From the NCBI RefSeq assembly GCF_000143415.4, contig NW_003314308.1:1220654-1284653 (forward strand): a stretch of DNA of 64,000 bases, in the 5' to 3' direction. Made by a program: the position numbers and the translations under genes. This DNA comes from Selaginella moellendorffii. Its lineage: Eukaryota; Streptophyta; Lycopodiopsida; Selaginellales; Selaginellaceae. Positions 21,704 to 30,648 of the stretch are shown here, piece after piece; position 1 is the first letter of the stretch; each line of letters begins with the position of its first letter. The notes under the pieces were generated by a model, which saw nothing but the letters and a program-made list of their open reading frames with translations, was not told the origin of the DNA and did no database searches.

Positions 21704-23056
21704 CCACCTTTTTGAGCTGTTGCTCGTTCACGTGACCAAGGCGCTGGTGCCAGGTTGCAAGTGTCGGTGGAACCCGAGCCATCAGCGCCACAGGTGGAAG
21801 GATCACGTGAGCATCCAGGCGGTAGAGCGTATCAACTGGAACTCCAAAAGCGACCTTGTCTCCAGTCTCGGCATCCAGCACGAACGCTCCCTGTGCTGTG
21901 AACAGAGTATCGAAGCCTACTTGAGCAGCAGTTCCAATCGACAGCAGCGTGTGTGTAAGTCCCGGAACATAAGACACAGGATAGATCTCCCGGATTTCTC
22001 CAGAAGAGAGCTGAACCCTGATTGTTCCTTTGCCTAGTACGTCGTGAGCAGAGGAGTCACCGAGTCCCACGGCGTCACTCTCACACGGTTCTTGGTAGGA
22101 AGCCATGGGCGTCATATGGAATGACGCTCCAGAATCCAGCCACAGCTCTGGTCCGAGCACGGGCTGGTGGCTGCTGCTTGCAGAGCGAGCCATCAAGAGC
22201 TTACGAGGAGTCCCAGAGCCCTTGTCTTTGTTTCCTTTGTCTTTGTTCTTGGCAGCTTTAGCACGATCAGCTTTCTTCTTCTTGCAATCCCTCGCCAAGT
22301 GTCCAGGTTTGTGGCAATAGTGACAAATGCCACGAAAACCAGTGTCGTTCGGCTGAGCTTGAGAGGACGAGGATGATCCTCCCGCAGCGCCAGCATAAAG
22401 CAAGGAAGATTTGGCTGAGGGCATCGCTTCTTTCTTCTGCGTTCCTCTCCAATTAGGGCACCCACGACTTGATCAAAGTTCATGGCCATGTGAGATAGAA
22501 GAGATGCGAGCGTGCTAAACGCAGGCGTGACGGTTGCAAGCAGCAACGCCCTGGCGCGATCGTGACAGGAGGCCCAGCACCAGTCAATTCAGCCATTAGC
22601 CCTCGAATCCGTCCCACGTACACAGCAATGGTTTCACCTGTTTCCATGTGAAGCGCCAAGAGTTGTTGATTCAGCAGCATGGAAGAATTTGCGGCTTGGG
22701 CCACGAAGATCGTGCGAAGCGACGTCCAGATTTCCGGTCTTGGTGAGATCAATCAGCGGCAAGAATTCATCGCTCAATCCCAAGCTAATGAGGGTGATGG
22801 CTTGCTGATTGCGAAAATCCCAATCTGATTGTAGCGTCTGCTCAGCGGGACGAGGTTCAGTCCCATCAACGATGTTCCACGCCCGTTTTGCAGAGAGAAT
22901 CAGCCTGATTCTTGTCGCCCATGTGAAGAAATTCGTGCCACTGAATTTCTCCACCTTCTCTGTGGAAGCCAACCGGTGGCGGTGGCGGCGGCAGCAGCGG
23001 CGGTGGTGGTGGGGGCGGCAGAGGTGGTTAAGGATCATCCCCGAAATCCAATACCA
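21695..23056 (-). pseudogene. Copia gag, CCHC knuckle, protease and pre-integrase
   Basis: Gag reads VEKFSGTNFFTWATRIRLIL, then LNQQLLALHMETGETIAVYV. The CCHC knuckle CHYCHKPGHLARDC lies near 22310, protease LWLDSGASFHMTP near 22130 and the pre-integrase LATWHQRLGHVNEQQLKKV near 21750. Frame breaks occur at about 22700, 22550, 22450 and 21700. Confidence 0.88.
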
Positions 23057-23530
23057 TGTTGTGGTGTGAAAAGGGATGAAGGACTTCCCGGGTAGGGCGA
23101 GCACGTTCCCGCCCAGAACGGGCGAGCCGGGCATTGCTGGGCATTAGCCTGGTGAGCATGGAACGTGCGAGCCCGTGCCCGGGAACGACCTTAATGGGCT
23201 ATGGCGAAACCATTAATGGACACATGGAAGAATGTTATTCAAGGATGAGAGGGTTCTCCAAAATTGGCAGTTGGTAACCTAATTCTCTAGAACCTAGCAG
23301 TTGGCAATTAGGTTCTGGAGAACCTGGCAATTGTCAACCTGCAGAGAATTTAACTCGATCTGACAGTTGCTAATGGTTGAATTAAGTTAATAGGCAAGCC
23401 ACAGCCCGTTAAGGACATAACACTCATGAGCTCGTTCATTGTGTTCTGACTCTTTTTACATGACTCAAGGGACATGACTCATGACCACGTGGACATGCCA
23501 CGTCAGCTGATCAAGACTGATATCTCGACA
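23057..23530 (-). repeat. Copia 5' LTR (474 bp)
   Basis: Plus-strand view begins TGTTGTGGTGTGAAAAGGGA and ends TATCTCGACA. It contains a GC-rich stretch with repeated CCCGGG/GGGCGAGC phrases (23085-23195) and a series of GAACCTGGCAATTG / CTAGCAGTTGGCAATTAGG phrases (about 23280-23340) absent from the shorter partner LTR. Confidence 0.88.
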
Positions 23531-23622
23531 GGGCTGACCACCAAGATGAAAGTGCCTAGAACTCGAAGTCCTCTTGATAAACATAAACTAGCATATACCT
23601 GATTCTGCAATAGTTTTTCGTC

Positions 23623-25183
23623 ATGGATTCCCAACAAGCCCACATCTTGGCATTCCCTTTCCCAGCGCAGGGCCATATCAATCCTATGATGTTGCTGTGC
23701 CGGAAGTTTGCCTCGATGGGAATCGTCATCACCTTCCTCAACATTCGCAGCCGCCACAACAATCTGGAAGAGGGCGATGATCAGTTCAGGTACGGTTGTG
23801 AGAGTTTCTTTCCTCCCCGCAAGATCTATTTGGAACCCAGGTTTGTGAGCATCTTGGATGAGTGCCTACCAACGGGAAGGTTGGGAAACAACGTGATGAA
23901 GTATCTTATGGCTTTGGAAGAAGGAATGAGGGGTGAATTTGAGCAGATAGTGGCGGATCTCACGGCCGACTCCAGTCGCCCTCCATTGACTTGCATCCTC
24001 TCCGATGCTTTCATGAGCTGGACTCACGATGTAGCCAGCAAGTTTGGAATCTGCCGTGCAGCGCTCTGGACGAGCTCTGCAACTTGGGCTCTCTTGTCTC
24101 TACGCATCCCATTGCTCAGGGATAACGGAGTCCTGCCAGTGAATGGTAGGCCGAGAAATCTTTCGTTTTTTTTGGTTATAGATCCGTATGTATTCCACAG
24201 GGATTCGAAGTAGCAAGATCCTAGACTTTGTACCCGGACTTCCACCAATCCCAGCACGGTTTCTTCCGGAGACGCTGCAGCCCGATGAGAAAGACCCGGA
24301 CTTCCGGTTGAGGATTCGAAGGAATAGTGTCATGCAGAAGGACGCGTGGGTGCTGCTCAACTCGGTCTACGAGATGGAGCCATTGCAGCTGGAGGAGCTT
24401 GCCAGCAGCGACAATCTGCACTTCATCACCGTCGGGCCCTTGCAATGCCTTATGCAACCGTCGAAGGAACATGCTTCTCAGTGGCAGCAGGATCGAAGCT
24501 GCCTGGAATGGCTGGACAAGCAAGCTCCGGGCTCGGTCGTCTACATCTCGTTTGGAAGCTTGGCCATCCTATCATATGATCAGGTGGAGGAGATACTGAC
24601 CGGGATGGAGAAGAGCGGCCATGCATTCTTGTGGGTCATCCGGCTTGACCTTTTCGAAGGCGAGGAGATCCGAGCCAAGTTCCTGGAAAAGATCAGTCTT
24701 ATAGATCGAGGTATTGTCATCCCATGGGCTCCTCAACTAGAGGTTCGTTTTATCATTTGATGATTCTCTAGGTGATCAACATTGAAATTAAGAATCCCTC
24801 CCCAGGTACTACAGCATCGATCCGTGGGAGCGTTTCTCACTCACTCTGGATGGAATTCCGTCATGGAGGCACTTGCAGCTGGTGTTCCACTGCTGTGTAA
24901 GCCTTGCTTTGCCGATCAGATCCTAAACACCGCTCTTGTGGTGGATCACATCAAAGCTGGCCTTCGTGCCACCAAGCCAGACGATGACAAAGAGGTGAGT
25001 TCAAGCCGCATTCACGAGGTGGTGAGTTTTGCCATGGGAGATGACGGGGCTGAGCTCAGAGAAAGAGTTAAACGGTTGGGTCAGACTCTGGCAGAAGCAG
25101 CCGAGCATGGAGGATCCTCGTTGTTAAACTTGCAAGCTTTCTGCCAGGACATGAAACATAGACAGGCTTCCAGAGTAGAATGA
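23623..25183 (+). CDS. UDP-glycosyltransferase (family 1), 480 aa (intact)
   Basis: Exons 23623-24145, 24201-24742 and 24806-25183 give 1443 nt and 480 residues, the usual length. The N-terminal PFPAQGHINPMMLLC holds the conserved catalytic His (residue 18). TSSATWALLS is typical of the acceptor domain. The PSPG box runs from WAPQLEVLQHRSVGAFLTHS through GWNSVMEALAAGVPLLC to CFADQ, whose final Gln suggests UDP-glucose as donor. It is a cytosolic enzyme that would glycosylate a small lipophilic acceptor; the acceptor is unknown. A P450 follows 470 bp downstream on the same strand, but that copy is broken while the unit A P450 is intact. A frame that ends in HRDSK* is simply exon 1 read into the intron. 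Confidence 0.92.
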
Positions 25184-25653
25184 TAAATCTTTAAAATTAT
25201 CAATCTCATGTTGAGATCATTAACAAATCCTGGAAAAGTGGCAGAAGTCGCCATTGGTGGTGACATTGCAACGTGGGCAAATTCTGATCACCCATATGAT
25301 ACTGCTGCAAAAGTTGCTGTTTTATTTGAATTGGCAAATAGTTGGTGGGTCTTTAGATCTAGGTGGTATGTCCTGACATCGCATTGGCCTCGTATATTGA
25401 GGACAATTTATAGTTATCCTAAAATATCTAAGTCTATTCTAAATATATTCAGGATATTATTATTATTAAATGGTTATGTAAAACCTTTTGATCTTTACGT
25501 GTGTGCTTGTGGTGCCAAAAACCCTCCCCCACACTTGAAAAGCAGGTTAATGGGCATTGTCTACCGTACTTACCCACACCTAGTTGCAGTCTTCTTCATT
25601 TTCTTCCACGAACTCGCCATAAAAGGGATCATGCTGCTGTGCAAAACAGAAAA
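25184..25653. other. UGT-P450 spacer of unit B
   Basis: Shares with unit A the block reading GKVAEVAIGGDIATWANSDH and the promoter-proximal 200 bp. It lacks the AT-rich segment of about 420 bp found in unit A. No gene of its own is recognised. Confidence 0.55.
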
Positions 25654-27152
25654 ATGGAAGCCCTGTCTATCATCCTAGTGGGAGCAGCTACACTAGTTCT
25701 ATGCTCGCTCTTTGCATCGCGCTTCTTGTATCCGCTTCCACCGGGTCCATGGGGTACTCCACTCTTTGGGCATTTGTACTCGCTCGGGGAATTGCCACAC
25801 CAGACTCTCTCAAAGCTCTCCAAGAAGTATGGCCCGATCATGACTGTCAGGCTGGGAATGGTTCCAGCACTGGTGATTGACTCGCCGCAGTGGGCACGAG
25901 AATTTCTTACAACACATGATATTGCATTTGCCTCTAGGCCTCAGAATACAAACTCGAAGTATTTGTTCTTTAATGGCAGCGACGTTGGGTTTTCTCCGTA
26001 TGGTGAGCACTGGAGGAATCTGAAGAAACTCATCACTATGGAGCTCTTCACCGCCAAGAAGATGGAGGTTTTCAAAGCTCTACGTGCCAATGGGATCCTC
26101 CGCGTGCTGAAATCCATCGCTGCGGAGGAAGGCAACGTAGTCAGCATAAGGAATTTGCTCTCTATGCTCAACATGAACAACATAAGTCAGATGGCTTTCA
26201 GCAAGCAAGTCATTGATGATCCAATATTTCAGAGGTTCCTGGCGGTATTGGAAGAGTCACTGGATCTCATGGCAGTCTTTGTTCTTGGAGATTTCATTCC
26301 ATTCCTTAAGTGGTTTGATCCTTACGGTTATGTCGCAAAAATGAAGGCCAACCGTAAGGAAATCAGCGGGATATACCAGATGATTATTGATGAGCACAAG
26401 TTGAAGAGAAAGAAAAATTGCACTCCCACTGATCTCGTGGATATACTCCTCTCACAGGGGGTGGACGAGACCACAATCAAAGGAACGATCATGGTAATCA
26501 CCATTTGTGTGCATTGTAAGTTTCATAAACCCACTCTTTCGAATCTTGTCACAGGGCATGTTCGTCGCAGGAACTGACACATCTTCACTCACGTCGGAGT
26601 GGGCTCTTACCTCGCTCATAAACAATCCAGGCTGCATGAGGAGAGCTCAGGAGGAGCTCGATAGAGTTGTGGGGCGAGAGCGCCGTGTCCAAGAAGAGGA
26701 TCTATCCAGTCTTGTCTACCTGAAAGCCATTGTCAAGGAGACCTTCCGGCTCCATCCGCCCGCGCCTCTTCTGCTGCCACGCGAGTCAACCCAGGAGTGT
26801 ACAGTCAAAGGCGGGTACAAAATCCCCAAAGGTACACGACTCATTATCAATACCTGGTCAATCGGCCGAGACCCCGTCTCCTGAAGAGTTCAAGCCCGAG
26901 AGATTCCTTGGAAAGTCCATTGATATCAAGGGACAAGACTTTGAGCTCATTCCTTTTGGTGCCGGGCGGAGGATTTGTGCTGGTTTGCCGCTGGGACAGA
27001 CCATGGTGGAGCTCACCCTGGCTAGCCTGCTACAAGCGTTTGAATGGAAGACAGACAAAACGCTGGATATGGAGGAATCCGAAGGGCTGACAACCAGGAT
27101 GAAAGTTCCACTCGCAGCACATGTTACACGCAGGACTTCTCTCAAGTTCTAA
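25654..27152 (+). pseudogene. Cytochrome P450, unit B, broken by an 11-nt deletion
   Basis: Exon 1 (25654-26493) is fully open and about 99% identical to the unit A protein. Exon 2 (26555-27152) is 598 nt against 609 in unit A. Eleven bases are missing at about 26875: GACCCCAGCCTGTGGGAGTC in unit A, GACCCCGTCTCC here. This shifts the frame just before PEEFKPERF and gives a stop at 26882-26884, so translation ends before the heme loop FGAGRRICAG, which survives only in another frame. The product would lack its heme ligand and be inactive. The I-helix AGTDTS and ETFR are still in frame, so decay is recent. Confidence 0.9.
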
Positions 27153-27324
27153 ATCTTTGCATATCAGATCTGGTCCTCCTATTATAGCTTTGTTGTGAGA
27201 TGCCAAAGCCTTATCTACCATAATTCATCCTTTGTGTTTAAGATTTTATTATTGGGGTTATTTGTGTTTTCTTGCAACCATAAGTACCACAACACAGCCA
27301 GTCCAAAGTTGCGTCAAATCCACC

Positions 27325-27470
27325 GGTGGTCTCCAAGAAACGTGGAAGCTTTGACAACTTCTTGGAGGAGACTCTAGAGTCGCCGCCGAAAGTATAGCAT
27401 ACAAGCTGCCCCGCCTCCTAAGGTGGAGAACTTTTGCTCGGTTCTGGAAGTGTTGGAAATGACTAACCTC
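27325..27470 (+). pseudogene. Third copy of the 6561-type gene tail
   Basis: CCAAGAAACGTGGAAGCTTT at about 27335, GACAACTTCTTGGAGGAGAC and ACAAGCTGCCCCGCCTCC repeat the junction fragment at 14238 almost exactly. It closes unit B and lies directly downstream of the macro-domain gene end on the opposite strand. Confidence 0.75.
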
Positions 27471-27522
27471 TTTGCTTCCATACTGCTTGCTAGATCAACA
27501 CAAAACTCTTATCTCCTGCCTG

Positions 27523-30161
27523 TCAGTAAGAAGAGGACGAAGGGGGACGATTTCCCGGTGGATACGGAGAGCCTCTCTCCTGCGGTGGAGCTGACGTCCC
27601 GTCCTGGTTGTACTGCTGATGCTGCTGCTGCTGCTGCTGTGATGGATACTGCTGCTGCTGCTGTGATGGATACTGCTGCTGCTGCTGCTGCGGTGCGTAC
27701 TGCTGCTGTGGAGGGTATTGCTGCTGCGGTGGTGGCGAGTTTTGATACTGGTTGTACTGCGGCGGTGGCGCGTTTTGGTTATACTGTTGCTGCTGGTATG
27801 GTGGTGCGTTCTGGTATGGCGGCGGGCTGGAAGGACCGTTCTGGTACTGTGGAGCTCCTGACGCTGGAGGAGCCTGAGAGTAACCAGCGCCATATCCTCC
27901 GGATTGAGAGTAAGGTGATCCCGCTCCCTGCGAGTAGCCACCGCCGCCAGCCGGTGGAGCTTGTGTCCCTGCTGCTGAGTATCCGCCTGGAGCACCTGCG
28001 GCCGAGTATCCTCCCTGCCTTGGAGGCTGCTGCGAGTAAGGTGCCTGACCACCACCTCCTGCGGCCGAGTATCCTCCCTGTGCTGGAGCTTGTTGCGAGT
28101 AAGGTGATTGACCACTTGCGGCTCCAGCAACCGAGTATCCACCGGGAGCTGGAGCCTGCGAGTAAGGCGACTGAGCAGCTCCGTATCCGCCTTGCTGCGA
28201 GTAAGGTGGCTGGCCGCCTTGTGCGTAAGGTGACTGGCCAGTCCCTGCTGCTGCGTATCCACCTTGAGATGGAGCTTGCGAATAAGGTGACTGACCATAT
28301 CCACCACCCGAAGCTGGAGGCTGCGAATAAGGAGACTGAGTGGCTCCATATCCACCTGGAGCTTGCGCCTGTTGTTGCGTCCCGTATCCAGTTTGCGGCT
28401 GCGAGTAACCAGCCGGAGCTTGGGACGCTTGAGCTGGAGCTGGAGTTGGAGCTGGAGCCGATGCTGCTGCTGGGGTTGCTGCTTGGGAAGAAAGTCGTCC
28501 CCCGGAAGCGTCTGAAGTTGCTTCTGGAGCCGGAGCTGCCGGCTGCGCGGCTTCTGCTGGTGGAGCCCCTGCCGATTGCGCTGCTGGCATTGGATATAGT
28601 TCCGCAGGTGTAGTTGGAACGCCAGAAGCCGGTTGAGTCGCGGCTGCTGCAGCCGCTGCTGCCGGAGGGAGGTAGTCAGTCGTTCGAGGAGCCATTGCCG
28701 GCACTTTGATAGTCTTCTTCTCCTTGATGACTTCCAGTACCTTGTTAGCTTCGTCGATGAAGGCCTCGTAACCTTCAATGTTTCGGATCACAATGTCGAT
28801 CTGACAGAAAGCATGTGTCAGAATCAGCGTAAGAAAGAACAGAGAGAAAAATAAAAAGGAAAAGAGAAGAAAGAAAAGGAAGTGCTTACTCGCTCAAAGC
28901 CTTCGCAGCTGTCTTTAAGAGTTCGAAGAGCAACTTCTGCGCCATCCGCATAGGGGTACCTGAGCGTGATTGTTAGTAACTACCCCAAATAAAAGAAATG
29001 CCATACCCGTATATATTGCAAGACAATGGCGGAAATGCAAGATATTTTAGCTTCTCTTTGCGAGCAACCAAGAGAGCAGTCCTGCAGAAGTTGACTTTCG
29101 TGAGAACAAAAAAATCGAAAACAGAAATGCTGAACCTGTAAGCTTTTTCTAGAGTTGGATCAGACTCTCGAACACCTGTTTTCTCGTTCTTCTTGTGAAC
29201 AGCTCCGACTGTGTGAATGACACGATGTACAGGAAGATCAAAGGCTCTAAAACAAGAAAAACGAAAAAACAAAACGAAAAACTCAATACAAAAACTAGAA
29301 ACAACGACAAAGGTACCTCGTACTGATAGCATCACCCATTTCAGCCTTGATTCCCTGAGGAGCAACATCCGGGAGCCTTTGAGTGCATTCCAAGAGCTTC
29401 GAACCAGCAGCTTTGAAAAGAACTACAGAGAAACATACACACGCATTGGAACTATTAAGAAGCATTTGGAGTAAAAGGTGCGAATTACCTGCATTCACAG
29501 CTGGTCCTGTGTTGAGCTTCTTGTTTGCTGGAGCAATCTGCGAGGCAGGAAAAAAAAACGAAAAGAAGAACACGAACCTTACAAACGAAAGAAGAGAAGC
29601 ATAAGAGAGACATACCACTGCATCCTGCTTGCCATCCACAAACCACTTGGACAAGTCCCCAAAGTAAATGGTGCACAGACAAGTTGGCGAGAGCTTGAAG
29701 TGTTCTCGCTGCAAGAGCTCCGTCGGTGGCTTTGGCGGTGTCAGCCATTCCATCACCTTGGACTTCTGCTTGGTGGGATCATAAGGCCGCGGAGTTCCGG
29801 GCTTTGGACGAGGCGAGCCTGGCAATCCAGGAATCTGGCTCCCTGGAAAGTTGAGTCCCAGAGACCCAGAGAATCCCGAGAAGGGAGGCGGCCGCGAGAA
29901 CTTCCTATCGGAGGTAGCCGTGGACGCCGTTGGCCTGGTTGGGAGCTCTTTGGGAAGACTATCGGCAGTGCCATTTGTTCCAGACGGCGGTGGCGAGCCT
30001 GGAGCTCCAGTGCACGCCCTCACACTGAGAGAGAGCGACGAATTCCTGGTTGCGGCGGGCAAATACGCGAAGTTCCCGGGCCTCACATCGCCAAAGAGGC
30101 CAGAGGAATGGATACCTAGCGGAGGCGAGACCCTCGCCTGGCTCACAGCCGCGAGCTGCAT
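27523..30161 (-). CDS. Macro-domain protein with long Gln/Gly/Tyr-rich tail
   Basis: Seven exons on the minus strand, starting at ATG 30161 and ending at 27523; about 745 aa. Exon 1 (to about 29616) is Pro/Ser-rich. Its first 50 residues (Ala/Ser/Arg-rich, few acidic) could be a plastid transit peptide, and it ends IYFGDLSKWFVDGKQDAV. Exons 2-6 complete a macro domain: APANKKLNTGPAVNAAG, HRVIHTVGAVHKKNEKTG, TLEKAYRTALLVARKEKLKY, LAFPPLSCNIYGYPYADGAE. Macro domains bind ADP-ribose and related nucleotides. The usual NAANxxLxGGGG loop is changed to APANKKLNTGP, so hydrolase activity is doubtful. Exon 7 adds KVLEVIKEKKTIKVPAM and then about 370 residues of low-complexity repeats, first QSPYSQAPAxGGY units, then poly-Gln/Tyr, like prion-like phase-separating tails. 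The antisense frame over the tail is a compositional artefact. Confidence 0.85.
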
Positions 30162-30648
30162 CGTCCAGGAATCCCTGCGCGGCCGGGAGCTCTCAGCGCC
30201 GGATTGCGAGAAAATGCATCACGAATCTCAGCCATACCTCGGAGAGCGCGGAGGAGCACAGCGCCTTATCCCTTCGCGAGAAATATACGTAGGGCTTATA
30301 CCAGGGTTTATGAAAGATCTATCTGGAGGCAATCCCGACCGTCGGTTATCAAGCATCTGAAGCCGTCGGATCTAGATATTTCTTTTTTAAAACGAGGCAT
30401 GTTCTTGGATGGTTTGATCTAATCACATCGATTTTTTTCCCAGGAGATCACATCCCAGCCACTAGAACTAGTGGCCATTGCTCGAAATCGATAGAAAGAA
30501 CCAGGGCATGGAATTCGTCTATTTGGACCACGCGAGAGGATGATTCGCGGAATCAATCTCTTTTAAATATAGCTCCCACACCACGATGCGATAAGATTCT
30601 TCTGGGTGTTCTTCTCGAGCCCTTGGTAGAAGAGATCTTCTAGCTCCC
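30162..30648 (+). promoter_or_regulatory. Divergent promoter between macro-domain gene and monooxygenase 1
   Basis: 487 bp separate the two divergent starts. A TATA-like TTTAAATATA lies at 30562-30571, about 78 bp before the monooxygenase ATG. The last 115 bp or so are recognisably similar to the region before monooxygenase 2, starting at TTTGGACCA. Confidence 0.5.

Larger units (their letters stand above)
16210..23530 (-). mobile_element. Ty1/Copia LTR retrotransposon (degenerate, 7.3 kb)
   Basis: The element is flanked by the 5-bp direct repeat GGGCT (16205-16209 and 23531-23535). Its LTRs begin TGTTGTGGTG and end ATCTCGACA on the plus strand, and its coding strand is minus. After the minus-strand 5' LTR comes TGGTATTGGATTTC, a primer site resembling the initiator-Met tRNA end. 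In coding order from right to left: gag with a CCHC knuckle, protease (LWLDSGASFHM), integrase, RT (YVDD) and RNase H (ALSSTEAEY), which is the Copia order. Several frameshifts break the polyprotein, and a 2.4-kb element interrupts RNase H, so it cannot move on its own. The two LTRs differ by about three substitutions plus indels over the shared 115 bp, pointing to a fairly recent insertion. Confidence 0.95.
14394..27330 (+). repeat. Tandem duplication unit B (with Copia insertion)
   Basis: Second copy of the unit at 8203. Order: unknown block 14501-14766, decayed P450 14986-16209, Copia element 16210-23530, UGT 23623-25183, P450 25654-27152, then a third decayed gene tail. Without the Copia element it would be about 5.6 kb against 6.2 kb for unit A, the difference being mainly the spacer indel. 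Confidence 0.88.

Noticed and set aside
27423-28613. 396-codon plus-strand frame rich in Ala/Leu/Glu
   Set aside because: It is antisense to the Gln/Gly/Tyr-rich tail of the macro-domain gene. The low-complexity repeats open all frames.
27495-28778. 427-codon minus-strand Arg/Gln/Ser-rich frame
   Set aside because: Shadow of the macro-domain tail in another frame. The real frame joins properly to the macro exons.
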